From positions 248,001 through 312,000 of the forward strand of contig JANINQ010000003.1 in NCBI GenBank assembly GCA_024508675.1: a stretch of 64,000 nt of DNA. Reading direction: 5' to 3'. Positions 26,515-34,950 of the stretch are shown here, piece after piece (the stretch's first letter is position 1; each line of letters begins with the position of its first letter). The translations under genes and the position numbers were made by a program. The notes beneath the pieces were generated by a model that had not been told where the DNA came from, did no database searches, and saw nothing but the letters and a program-made list of their open reading frames with translations. This DNA comes from Afipia sp. GTDB taxonomy: Bacteria > Pseudomonadota > Alphaproteobacteria > Rhizobiales > Xanthobacteraceae.

Positions 26515-27759
26515 TTATGACGCCACGCGATGGCCTTCGGCACTCAGCCGCCTGAGGATGGCGGCGGCATTGTCTCCCGGCATCATCGTCGCGACCGCAA
26601 CCTGCGGGTCCAGCCGCTGATCGCGCTTGGGGCCATGCATGGTGTGTTTCAGCACGCTGGTCAGCCGCCGCGCGATAGCGTGGGCATTGCGCAGGTCGGC
26701 TTCGGCGAACACGATGAGAATGGCGCCGTGTTCGTCCAGCGTTGCGAAATCCATTCGCCGCATCAGCCGGCTGAGAATGCGTGCCGCGTCGAGGCGCATC
26801 CGCTCGGAAATAGACCCCTGCGCGAAAGTGACTCGCGCGAGCGACAGTCCCGCGCCGCGCGTCTGGGTTTCGACCACTGCTGTCTCGAAATCGCGATGAA
26901 AAGCGTCTTCGTTGAGCAGGCCGGTTCGCGGATCGAGCAGGCCGCCGACATCGATGGATTTCAGCGCGCGGCCGATGCGGGATTCGAAGGCCTGCTGGCG
27001 GATCAGCGGAACGGCATGCGCGGCCAGCACCGGCGGCTCGGCATCGGCCACTTCGAGGTTGGGCAGGTCGTAGTCGGCGGTCAATCCGGACAGGGTTCTC
27101 ACCACAACAGGCAGATTGCGGAAGCGGGAATCTTCGGACAGCACCGTGAGAAAGGCGTCGAGCACGCGCGGCGTGAAGCCGTCGCCGACGATGATGCCGT
27201 CGAGTTCGCGTGCATTGAGATGCTTGGCTGCGGCCTCGATGCTCAGTGCGCCGACCACGCCCATCTGCTCGCCGAGCGCGACCGAGAGCGCGGGATATGA
27301 GCCGCCGCGGCCGAGCAGCAGCACGGTGGCATCGTCAAGCGGGTCGGTTACCGGCATCCGCGTCGAGGTGCGGCGGTCGTTGGACAGGCGGCGGAGCAGG
27401 GTGGCGTGCAGCGAGCGGACGCGCAGCGCCGCATTGAGGCGGCTGACAAGGCGTTCCGGATTTCGGCCGGCCTGCGTGAAAGGCAGAACATTTCGCGGCA
27501 GCATTGTGCCGGGGTCGAGCGCGATCAGCGGCACATAGGGATCGATGCGGGCGGCGCGATCCGCGAGAGCGGCCAGCGCATCGGCGTGACCTTCGAAATC
27601 CGTGGCGATCACGGCGGCGGGGCGCAGTCTTGTCACTGCGTCAACAGCCTCGGGCCAGCGGGAATCGAGCAGCGGAAACACCTTGACCTGCGCGATCGCG
27701 TCCGAGAGAGCGTGACCTTCCCGATTTGAGACAACGACGATCGGGCCTTGCTGCGACAT
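26515..27759 (-). CDS. Degenerate GGDEF-type signalling protein
   Basis: A 414-residue protein. Residues 1-120 and 140-250 look like two receiver-like alpha/beta domains (IVVVSNREG, AAVIATDFEGHADAL, TVLLLGRGGS). Residues about 285-410 resemble a diguanylate cyclase domain: DPRTGLLNEDAFHRDFE is the typical entry (D-x-LTGL-x-N-R-x-x-F), and IARRLTSVLK the helix after the active site. The GG(D/E)EF hairpin itself is replaced by LDEHGAILIVFA, so catalysis is not expected. It could be a c-di-GMP or nucleotide-insensitive scaffold. It lies 108 bases downstream of a degenerate adenylate-forming enzyme. Function unknown. Confidence 0.6.
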   Translation of the reverse strand: MSQQGPIVVVSNREGHALSDAIAQVKVFPLLDSRWPEAVDAVTRLRPAAVIATDFEGHADALAALADRAARIDPYVPLIALDPGTMLPRNVLPFTQAGRNPERLVSRLNAALRVRSLHATLLRRLSNDRRTSTRMPVTDPLDDATVLLLGRGGSYPALSVALGEQMGVVGALSIEAAAKHLNARELDGIIVGDGFTPRVLDAFLTVLSEDSRFRNLPVVVRTLSGLTADYDLPNLEVADAEPPVLAAHAVPLIRQQAFESRIGRALKSIDVGGLLDPRTGLLNEDAFHRDFETAVVETQTRGAGLSLARVTFAQGSISERMRLDAARILSRLMRRMDFATLDEHGAILIVFAEADLRNAHAIARRLTSVLKHTMHGPKRDQRLDPQVAVATMMPGDNAAAILRRLSAEGHRVAS

Positions 27760-27866
27760 GATGCTGCAAACTCTCAGGAATCCGGTTCGCCGACACGTCG
27801 GCGCTGCGCGAAACCCTAACGCCGCGGCCTTAATGGCAGGTCAATGCAAACGATGAAATTCCGGAA

Positions 27867-29402
27867 TCAGGTTCCGCTGGTGCGATCGCGGAATGCATCC
27901 ACCATGAGCGGATTCAATCCCAGTTCGCCAAGGGCTTCGCGCGCGCGACCGTTGTCGCTGGCACGGCCTGCAAGACGGAAGCCGTTGAGCTGATCCGGCA
28001 ACGCGGTGAGCATGGCGCCGGCGGCAAGGCGCTTGGCCCACTGTTCGAGATCCTGCGACAGGAAGCGATAGCCGCCGACGCCGACCAGTCCGACCGGCGG
28101 CGCGGTGATGGCGAGATGTCCCGTTGCGCGATCCACATGCGCGGCATAGCCGGTGTCGACGTAATCGGGCGCGGCAGCTTCCTTCAGCGGATCGTCGGAT
28201 GGAATGCGATAGGCCGCGATGGGCACCATCGCGCCGCGCAGCGCCAGCGTGGCTTTCGGCGTCACGACAATCTCGCCGATGGTCTTCGAGCTTGCCGCGC
28301 CGCGCGGCGCCGTGAACGATCCCGGCTTGAGTGGCGCAGGCGCACCGTCAGCATCGCGCCGCGCGCCGAACAGTCCGATCTCGCCGAACAGATAGAGGTC
28401 GGTCAGTGTCGTTCCGGTGTCGTGCCAGTCATCGCTGGCGGCAACGCGGTCCGGCGTACGCCACAGGCCGATCACATGCCTGATCGCCACCTGCGGGCGC
28501 GCGAGCGTGCCGCTGTCCGCCAGCCGCAGCGCGAGCGGGCCGGGTACGATCAGGGTGTCGTGATGCGCATCGACGATCTGGTTTTCGAGAACCTGCAGAT
28601 CCGCCGGATGATGCAGCGCCAGTGATCCGCCGCTGAGCAGCCAGGTCACCACTGAAGATGTGAAGCCTGCGAACGAGCATGGCGCGATCGAGGACAGCAG
28701 CCGCGCGCCCTGCGGCAGTCCGGCTTCGAGAAAGATCGCGAGGCCGCCCGAGATGAGCTGCAGATGGTTGCGCGGGATCGCGCGAAAACCTTCCGGGGTC
28801 ACATCGAAGGAAATGATCGCGGGCTTGCGCGCGTCCGGCACGACCGGCGGAAGCCAGCCATTCATGCCGCTTGTGACGATCTCCAGCGGCGTCATGCCTT
28901 CGGGCAGATTGCTGCCGAAGCCGAACACATGCCGGATCGAAAATGCTTCCACCGCGGCATTGAGCGCCAGTTCGCCATGATCGACGAGCTCGATACGTCC
29001 GACCCCGGCAAACGCCCGCGCACCGATACGATTCAGCGCAATCGTCAGTTCCGATTGCCGCCAGAGCTGCGGGAGCAGCGCGACGACGAGTCCCGCGCGA
29101 AGGGCGGCCATCGCGGTCAGCACGAACTCGATGGTGTTGGGCATCTGCACGGCAATGACCGAACCCGGCGGCAGTCCGGCTTCGACAAGGCGCGCGGCGA
29201 TAGACGAGATTGCCTGATCGGCTTGTGCGAAAGTGAGTTGCGTTGATGTGTCGCCGGTGACGCGCTGCTTGTTCGGCGGATCGATCAGCGCGACAGCATC
29301 GGGCTGGCGCAGCACTGTGCGGCGAAACAGATCGTCGAGCGTCAGCGCCGGGCCGGATGAGGTTGCTGCGGAAGATGGCGCGGTCTGCAAGGTGTCGCTC
29401 AC
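27867..29402 (-). CDS. Adenylate-forming (acyl-CoA synthetase-like) protein with degenerate core motifs
   Basis: A 511-residue member of the ANL superfamily by overall pattern: LTFAQADQAISSIAARLVEAGLPPG near the N-terminus (in part), IAVQMPNTIEFVLTAMAALRAG, a LYLFGEIGLFG segment where the Y-G-x-T-E motif belongs, and VDTGYAAHVDRATG in place of the TGD motif. The ATP-binding TSGTTG-x-PKG loop is not recognisable (ISFDVTPEGFRAIPRN stands there), and the C-terminal catalytic Lys (A10) is missing. Ligase activity is doubtful. It starts at a GTG five bases after the stop of the peptide-binding protein gene, with GTGAGA as ribosome site, so the two form an operon. Confidence 0.7.
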   Translation of the reverse strand: MSDTLQTAPSSAATSSGPALTLDDLFRRTVLRQPDAVALIDPPNKQRVTGDTSTQLTFAQADQAISSIAARLVEAGLPPGSVIAVQMPNTIEFVLTAMAALRAGLVVALLPQLWRQSELTIALNRIGARAFAGVGRIELVDHGELALNAAVEAFSIRHVFGFGSNLPEGMTPLEIVTSGMNGWLPPVVPDARKPAIISFDVTPEGFRAIPRNHLQLISGGLAIFLEAGLPQGARLLSSIAPCSFAGFTSSVVTWLLSGGSLALHHPADLQVLENQIVDAHHDTLIVPGPLALRLADSGTLARPQVAIRHVIGLWRTPDRVAASDDWHDTGTTLTDLYLFGEIGLFGARRDADGAPAPLKPGSFTAPRGAASSKTIGEIVVTPKATLALRGAMVPIAAYRIPSDDPLKEAAAPDYVDTGYAAHVDRATGHLAITAPPVGLVGVGGYRFLSQDLEQWAKRLAAGAMLTALPDQLNGFRLAGRASDNGRAREALGELGLNPLMVDAFRDRTSGT

Positions 29403-29406
29403 GGTC

Positions 29407-31302
29407 TCACTGCTTCGCGGCTGGCTGTTTGACGCCGGGTTTCTGCCACCACGTTTCCGGCAGAATGCCGGTGAGCGCGGTCGCCTTAGGGCGTTCTATC
29501 CGATTCCACCGCGCCAGCCATTGCTGCTGGTGGTTATAAAGCGGAATTGCGTAGAACCCAGCGATCAGTGCCCGGTCCAGCGCCCGGACGGCCGGAACGA
29601 AATCGGTCCTTTCGCGGGCTTCGAGCAGGGCGGCGATCATCGCATCGACGGCGGGAGACTTCGCGCCCATGTAGTTGCGGGTGCCCGGATTATCGGCAGC
29701 GGCGCTGCCCCAGTAGAATGCCTGCTCGTTGCCCGGCGACAGCGACTGGTCCCAGCGGTTCTGGATCATGTCGAATTCGAAGCTCAGCCTGCGCTGGTCG
29801 AACTGGACGGCATCGACCGCGCGTACCGCTGCGGCAATACCCGCGCGCTTGAGATCGCGCTGATAGGCCAGTGCGATGCGTTCCTGATCGCGTGTGGTGA
29901 CGAGGATTTCAAAGGTCAGGGGAGCGCGATTATCTTTCCGGCGCAGCACGGTGCCGTCGAGGCGGTATCCCGCCTGATCGAGCAATGCGAGGGCATCGCG
30001 CAGCGTGGCGCGGTCGCGTCCCGATGCGTCGGTGACCGGCAGGCGATAGCTGCCGTCCATGATGTCGGGGCGGATGCTGGCGGCGTAAGGCGCGAGCATC
30101 GTCTTCTCATAGGCATCCGCCGGGCGTGTATAGGCGGACAGTTCCGAGCCCGCGAAATAACCTGCCGCGCGTCCGTAGAGGCCGAAGAAGTAATTGCGGT
30201 TGACCCATTCGAAGTCGAACAGCAACGTCAGCGCCTGCCGCACGCGGATGTCCGCGAAGACCGGCTTGCGGGTGTTGAACACGAGATATTCGGACGGCTG
30301 TGGTGTGCCGGGCCGGATTTCATCCCGAACGACTTCACCGCTGCGCGCCGCCGCGAAGTCATAGCCCTCATGCCAGCGCAGCGGTTCGTTCTCGATGCGG
30401 AAATCATAGAGGCCGCGCTTGAAGGCTTCGAATGCGCCGTTGGCCTCGCGGTAGTAGTCTAGCCGCACCTCGTCGAAATTCCACATGCCGCGATTGATCG
30501 GCAGGTCGCGGCCCCAGTAGTCGGGGTTGCGGGTGAGGGTGACGCTCGCGCCAGCACGGACGCCGGTGACCCGGTAGGGGCCGGAGCCGACGGGGCCGGT
30601 CAGCGAGGTATCCTCGAAGGTCGCGACATCGACGGCGTGTTTGGGAAACACCGGCATCAGGCCGAGGATCAGCGGCAGTTCGCGGTCGTTGGCGCCGCCG
30701 AAATCGAAGCGGACTGTGCGCTCGTCCAGCGCTTCGGCTTTTTCGACCTTGGCGTAATACAGCCGGTGATTGGGCCGCCCCTTGTCGCGCATCAGCTGCC
30801 ACGAAAACAGCACATCGGCTGCAAGCACCGGCTTGCCATCGGAGAATTTCGCCAGCGGGTTGAGGCGGAAGGTGACATAGCTGCGCGCCGCGTCGGTCTC
30901 GATGCTCTCTGCCAGCAGGCCGTAGAGCGTGAACGGCTCGTCATTGCCGCGCGCCATCAGGCTTTCGATCACGTAGCCGCGGACCTGCTGCACGGCGATG
31001 CCCTTCACGATGAAGGGATTGAGGCTGTCGAAAGTCCCGAGCAGCCCGAAAATGATCCGGCCACCCTTGGGCGCGGCCGGATTGACGTACGGCATGCTGG
31101 CGAACCCGGCGGGCAGGGCCGGAGCGCCGTGCATGGCGATCCCGTGGGACCGTATCGGCGATGGAACGGCGGCCGGCTGGGCCGCGGCCTGCGCGCTCAT
31201 CAGCGCAGACCATGCAAGGACCAAAAAGCCGCCCTTGCGCACAGCCGTCCACGCGCTGCGGCGCAGCGGACGTGACGCGGCGTTTGATTCGGCGGACCTC
31301 AC
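29407..31302 (-). CDS. Extracellular solute-binding protein, family 5 (peptide type)
   Basis: About 631 residues from GTG 31302. A long basic n-region and hydrophobic core (GGFLVLAWSALMSAQAAA) make a signal peptide; the mature protein is a YejA/OppA-type cluster-C binding protein (GGRIIFGLLGTFDSLNPF; RNPDYWGRDLP; ADIRVRQALTLLFDFEWVN in part; GNEQAFYWGSAAADNPGTRNYMG in part). These proteins deliver peptides to an ABC importer, but no permease or ATPase gene is nearby. Start is uncertain: GTG 31302 keeps the signal peptide near the N-terminus but lacks a ribosome site, while GTG 31431 has AAGGCGG but adds 43 residues. Confidence 0.85.
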   Translation of the reverse strand: MRSAESNAASRPLRRSAWTAVRKGGFLVLAWSALMSAQAAAQPAAVPSPIRSHGIAMHGAPALPAGFASMPYVNPAAPKGGRIIFGLLGTFDSLNPFIVKGIAVQQVRGYVIESLMARGNDEPFTLYGLLAESIETDAARSYVTFRLNPLAKFSDGKPVLAADVLFSWQLMRDKGRPNHRLYYAKVEKAEALDERTVRFDFGGANDRELPLILGLMPVFPKHAVDVATFEDTSLTGPVGSGPYRVTGVRAGASVTLTRNPDYWGRDLPINRGMWNFDEVRLDYYREANGAFEAFKRGLYDFRIENEPLRWHEGYDFAAARSGEVVRDEIRPGTPQPSEYLVFNTRKPVFADIRVRQALTLLFDFEWVNRNYFFGLYGRAAGYFAGSELSAYTRPADAYEKTMLAPYAASIRPDIMDGSYRLPVTDASGRDRATLRDALALLDQAGYRLDGTVLRRKDNRAPLTFEILVTTRDQERIALAYQRDLKRAGIAAAVRAVDAVQFDQRRLSFEFDMIQNRWDQSLSPGNEQAFYWGSAAADNPGTRNYMGAKSPAVDAMIAALLEARERTDFVPAVRALDRALIAGFYAIPLYNHQQQWLARWNRIERPKATALTGILPETWWQKPGVKQPAAKQ

Positions 31303-31528
31303 GCCAAAATTTACCACGACAGGCTCAGATATTGAGGGGAGAGACCCGCAAATATCGCTGTTGGCATTGATCTTTTCGCCTGCCGTTGTATTGAAAGCGG
31401 GCACTTCGAGGAGGGCTGCGCGGTCTGTCACGTATCCGCCTTATTTGGCTCCGAGACAGCCGCCGAACAAACAGGCATCCGCGCCCCAGGTGGGAACGGG
31501 CGTTAAGGTTCAGAAAGGGTTTTCCACA

Positions 31529-32299
31529 ATGAATTTCCGTGTCTTGTCCGCGCAGGCCACGCCGCGCGGCCGGGTGTTCGCCGCTTTGACCGCCAGCGCC
31601 TTTTTGGCCGCTGCGACCGTTTCCGCTCAAGCCCAGGCACCGGCCCCCGGCGCTCCGGCTCCGAAGGCTGCGCCCAAGGCCGCCGCGCCAAAGGCTGCTC
31701 CGAAGGCACCGGCTCAAGCTCCGGCCGCCGCTCCGCAGCAGGCTCCTGCCGATCAGCAGGTCCAACTGATCTATCAGCCCTGGACCAAGTTCTGCATGAA
31801 GGGCCAGGACGCCAACGCCAAGCAGGTCTGCTTCACCGGCAAGGACGGCCGCATTGAATCCGGCCAGCCTGTCGTCGCCGCCGTGATCATCGAGCCGGAA
31901 GGCGAGCCGAAGAAGCTGCTGCGCGTCACCCTGCCGCTCGGCATGCAGCTCGTTCACGGCACCCGCATCATCGTCGATCAGAACGCGCCGCTGCAGAGCC
32001 CCTATGTGATCTGCTTCGCCAACGGCTGCATGTCGGATTACGAGGTGAGCGCCGATCTGCTCGGCCAGATGAAGAAGGGCCAGAACCTCGTTGTGCAGGC
32101 GATCAACGCCAACGGCGCGCCGCTGACGCTGGCGCTTCCGCTCGCCGAATTCGCCAAGGCCTATGACGGTCCGCCGACCGATCCGAAGGTGTTCGAGGAA
32201 ACCCAGAAGAAGCTGCAGGAAGAGCTGCAGAAGCGCGCGGCGGAAGCCCGCCAGAAGCTGGAAAACGCGGCTCCGCCCGCTAATCCCGCCGCGAAGTAA
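31529..32299 (+). CDS. Invasion-associated locus B (IalB) family periplasmic protein
   Basis: A 256-residue protein: signal peptide (about 1-36, ending VSAQAQA), a low-complexity Ala/Pro/Lys linker with repeats of PKAA (about 37-75), then an IalB domain (about 80-215) with WTKFCMKG, KQVCFTGKDG, YVICFANGCMSDYEV and two likely disulfides, and a coiled-coil Glu/Lys/Ala-rich tail. The family is named for a Bartonella erythrocyte-invasion factor, but it is widespread in free-living Rhizobiales where the role is unknown. AAAGGG precedes the ATG. An intrinsic terminator follows. Confidence 0.85.
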   Translation: MNFRVLSAQATPRGRVFAALTASAFLAAATVSAQAQAPAPGAPAPKAAPKAAAPKAAPKAPAQAPAAAPQQAPADQQVQLIYQPWTKFCMKGQDANAKQVCFTGKDGRIESGQPVVAAVIIEPEGEPKKLLRVTLPLGMQLVHGTRIIVDQNAPLQSPYVICFANGCMSDYEVSADLLGQMKKGQNLVVQAINANGAPLTLALPLAEFAKAYDGPPTDPKVFEETQKKLQEELQKRAAEARQKLENAAPPANPAAK

Positions 32300-32319
32300 C
32301 GCGGCCCCGCAAACATCCC

Positions 32320-32349
32320 AAAGGCGCGCAGCGATGCGCGCCTTTTTGT
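32320..32349 (+). terminator. Rho-independent terminator after the IalB gene
   Basis: Ten-base-pair stem AAAGGCGCGC (32320-32329) and GCGCGCCTTT (32336-32345) around the loop AGCGAT, followed by TTGTTTTG. Together with the Ts in the right arm this gives a U-rich tract. It ends the IalB transcript 21 bases after the stop codon. Confidence 0.85.
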
Positions 32350-32442
32350 TTTGCATCAAGCCAGGCAATGCCGGCTCTGCTAGTATCGGTCGGCGGCTTT
32401 CGTTCGCCGCGTCCCATGCCCGCCGGAAGGAGACATCACGTC

Positions 32443-32643
32443 ATGTCCGACTACAGTGCCCTCTCGCTGCCCGAAATCGAAGACCGCATTGCCATCGCGC
32501 GGGACAACATCCGGCAATTGATCGAGCAGGCGGCAGCGGTGTCCGGCGGCCAGAACGAAGAGCGCAACGCGGATCGCATCGCGCAGCAGACCGAAGAGCT
32601 TGAAGCGCTGGTGAAGGAGCGGGACGGGCGCAAGCACGCTTGA
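32443..32643 (+). CDS. Small coiled-coil protein, function unknown
   Basis: A 66-residue acidic, helical protein starting MSDYSALSLPEIEDRIAIAR, with a heptad-like pattern through most of its length (IRQLIEQAAAVSG, IAQQTEELEALVKERD), so probably a coiled-coil dimer. AAGGAG lies upstream of the ATG at 32443. No membrane helix, no cysteine. I do not recognise the family, but the clean ribosome site and composition support coding. Confidence 0.6.
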   Translation: MSDYSALSLPEIEDRIAIARDNIRQLIEQAAAVSGGQNEERNADRIAQQTEELEALVKERDGRKHA

Positions 32644-32700
32644 GGATGCGCTGTTGCCTCCCGCACAAATGCGGCGGCATGAGCAAAGGCTCGAGTCGTA

Positions 32701-33033
32701 TCAGTTCAGCGAAGGGTTACGCGGACGATAGCTGCCGGACTTGTCCTTGATGAAAATCTCGGCGACCTGCGAATGCCGGATTGGCTCGCCCGACTCGTCG
32801 GGCAGCAGGTTCTGTTCCGAAACGTAGGCGACGTATTCGGACTCAGAGTTCTCAGCCAGCAGATGATAAAACGGCTGATCCTTGTGAGGGCGCATTTCCT
32901 CAGGGATCGACAGCCACCATTCCTCGGTGTTGTTGAATACCGGATCGATGTCGTAAATCACGCCACGGAAAGAGAATATCCGGTGGCGGACGATCTGGCC
33001 GATCTGGAATTTGGCGGTTCGCGCTTTTATCAT
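32701..33033 (-). CDS. hspQ: Heat shock protein HspQ / hemimethylated-DNA-binding YccV family
   Basis: A 110-residue protein matching HspQ: KFQIGQIVRHRIFSFRGVIYDIDP, EEWWLSIPEEMRPHKDQPFYHLLAE (in part) and YVAYVSEQNLLPD. In enterobacteria HspQ binds hemimethylated DNA near oriC and acts as a specificity enhancer of the Lon protease. Start chosen at the ATG giving the conserved MIKARTAKF N-terminus. A GGAGG sits immediately before this ATG with no spacer, which is an unfavourable distance. It is divergent from the AEC transporter gene. Confidence 0.92.
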   Translation of the reverse strand: MIKARTAKFQIGQIVRHRIFSFRGVIYDIDPVFNNTEEWWLSIPEEMRPHKDQPFYHLLAENSESEYVAYVSEQNLLPDESGEPIRHSQVAEIFIKDKSGSYRPRNPSLN

Positions 33034-33157
33034 CCTCCGTCGAATAGACCATGATTGTGGCCGATGCTAGGGGATATGAGACGAATCCGCCCCGCGAAGG
33101 GCACCCCTGCACGGGAGCCGGTTCTCCGGTCCATCCCGGCGCAATAAGCATACCTCC

Positions 33158-34111
33158 ATGATCGACATCCTGAATCTTGCTCTCCCGTATTTCGGGCTGA
33201 TCTTCATCGGTTATGCCTGCGGCAAATACAAAAAGTTGCCGGAAGCGGGGCTGGAATGGATGAATTTCTTCCTGCTTTACGTCTCGCTGCCTGCTTTGTT
33301 CTTTAGAACGCTTGCAAAGACGCCGCTTGAGGAACTGAACAATCCGCCATTCGTGATCGCAACCACGCTCGCCACCGCGAGTGCATTCTTCCTGTCGATG
33401 TTCGGGGTGAAATACATCGCGAAACTTTCGACACGCGAGTCTGCGATGGCCGGTCTCGGCGGCGGCTATGGCAATATCGGCTATATGGGGCCGGGCCTTG
33501 CGCTGGCGACCCTTGGCGCGAAGGCGACCGCGCCTGTGGCACTGATCTTCTGCTTCGACACTATCTTCCTGTTTACGGCTGCGCCGCTGCTGATGGTGCT
33601 GACCGACGGCAAGCAGCGGCCGCTGTTGCCGACCATTCTGCTGGTTGCCAAGCAGATCCTGCTGCATCCGCTGATCGTCGCGTCCTATCTCGGCGTGCTG
33701 GTGGCGGCGCTTCACGTGCCGGTGCCTGTCGCGGTCGACAACACGTTTCAGTTTCTGCAGAGCGCCGCTGCGCCAGTCGCGCTGTTCGCGCTCGGCGTCA
33801 CCGTGGCGCTGCGCCCGTTCGAGCGCGTACCATGGGAAGTGCCGGGCGTCATCGTGGTGAAGCTGATCCTGCATCCGCTGATCGTGGCTGGCCTGCTGTT
33901 GCTGCTAGGGCCGTTTCCGCCGGCATGGGCCGCGACGGCATTGCTGCTGGCATCGCTGCCGCCGGCATTGAATGTCTTCGTGATCGCGCGGCAGTACGAC
34001 ACCTGGATCGAGCCCGCCTCGACGCTGGTGCTGGTGGGCACATTCGTGTCCGTGGTGACGCTGACCAGCGTGATGTGGATGATCAAGACGGGCGTGATCG
34101 TGTTTCCGTGA
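33158..34111 (+). CDS. AEC (auxin efflux carrier) family transporter
   Basis: A 317-residue protein with about ten membrane helices in two five-helix repeats. Landmarks of the AEC family: N-terminal LALPYFGLIFIGYACG, FFLLYVSLPALFF with the helix-breaking proline, GGGYGNIGYMGPGLAL, and the second-half counterpart ALFALGVTVAL with LPPALNVFVIARQY. Bacterial members export or import small carboxylates such as malate; substrate here is unknown. It starts 124 bases from divergent hspQ. Confidence 0.88.
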   Translation: MIDILNLALPYFGLIFIGYACGKYKKLPEAGLEWMNFFLLYVSLPALFFRTLAKTPLEELNNPPFVIATTLATASAFFLSMFGVKYIAKLSTRESAMAGLGGGYGNIGYMGPGLALATLGAKATAPVALIFCFDTIFLFTAAPLLMVLTDGKQRPLLPTILLVAKQILLHPLIVASYLGVLVAALHVPVPVAVDNTFQFLQSAAAPVALFALGVTVALRPFERVPWEVPGVIVVKLILHPLIVAGLLLLLGPFPPAWAATALLLASLPPALNVFVIARQYDTWIEPASTLVLVGTFVSVVTLTSVMWMIKTGVIVFP

Positions 34112-34205
34112 TGCAGTCCATCCATCCGCATGTTCATCTTGCGTGACGGCCGACGAGCCGCAAATATCCGGCCAAATTCAGGTAACCTTGCAGGGAATTC
34201 CGCCA

Positions 34206-34883
34206 ATGAAGTTTGATGACGTTATCCTCGGCCGCCGGAGCATTCGCGGATACAAGCCGGACCCGGTGCCGAGGGCGCTCATTGAAGACATCATCCGCCT
34301 GGCGATGCGCGCGCCGTCATCGATGAATACCCAGCCGTGGAATTTCTATGTCGTGACCGGCGAGCCGCTCGATCGCATTCGCGCCGGAAATACCGAGCGG
34401 ATGGTGGCGGGGGTGCCGCAGTCGCGCGAATTCCGCACAGGGCAGGCGTTCACAGGTCCGCATCGCGACAGACAGGTTGGCGTCGCCAAGCAACTGTTCT
34501 CCGCCATGGGGATCGCGCGCGACGACAAGGAGATGCGGCAGGATTGGGTGCTGCGCGGCTTCCGCCAGTTCGATGCGCCGGTCTGCATCATCGTGACGTA
34601 CGACCGCGTGCTGGACGGCAGCGACGATACGCCGTTCGACTGCGGCGCCGTGGCAACCGCTCTGGTGAATGCCGCGTGGTCTCGTGGCCTCGGCGCCGTG
34701 ATCAACAGCCAGGGCATTATGCAGTCGCCGGTGGTGCGCGAACACGCCGGAATTGCCGACGATCAGATCATCATGAAGAGCATCGCATTGGGATGGCCGG
34801 ACGATAGCTTTCCGGCGAATGCGGTTGTGTCCGAGCGAAAGTCGGTCGAGGAAGCCACCGTGTTCGTGGGCTTCGACGGCTAG
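34206..34883 (+). CDS. Nitroreductase family protein
   Basis: A 225-residue FMN-dependent nitroreductase: the N-terminal RRSIRGYKPDPVPRALIEDI with the Arg-x-Ser-x-Arg FMN phosphate site, RAPSSMNTQPWNFYVVTG, and the C-terminal IALGWPDDSFPANAVVSER motif that contacts FMN. Such enzymes use NAD(P)H to reduce nitroaromatics, quinones or enones; substrate not assignable. The ATG at 34206 (preceded by CAGGGAATTCCGCCA) is preferred to an upstream start because the family begins just before RRSIR. Confidence 0.9.
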   Translation: MKFDDVILGRRSIRGYKPDPVPRALIEDIIRLAMRAPSSMNTQPWNFYVVTGEPLDRIRAGNTERMVAGVPQSREFRTGQAFTGPHRDRQVGVAKQLFSAMGIARDDKEMRQDWVLRGFRQFDAPVCIIVTYDRVLDGSDDTPFDCGAVATALVNAAWSRGLGAVINSQGIMQSPVVREHAGIADDQIIMKSIALGWPDDSFPANAVVSERKSVEEATVFVGFDG

Positions 34884-34885
34884 CG

Positions 34886-34950
34886 CTTTTATTTTAGCGC
34901 GTTTTCTTTCACGCGAGCCGGTACCCACTTCGCTTGAAAACGCTTTAGCG
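34886..34950. repeat. Intergenic repeat, family D (Rhizobiales-type inverted repeat)
   Basis: Contains AGCGCGTTTTC near the left end and GAAAACGCTTTAGCG near the right end as inverted arms, with CACGCGAGCCGGTACCCAC and TTCGCTTG between them. This resembles a repeat I know from many Rhizobiales intergenic regions (the GTTTTC ... CGCGAACCGG ... CACTTCGCT-type element). The right arm includes the stop codon of the convergent UbiH-type gene. One copy in the window. Confidence 0.6.
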
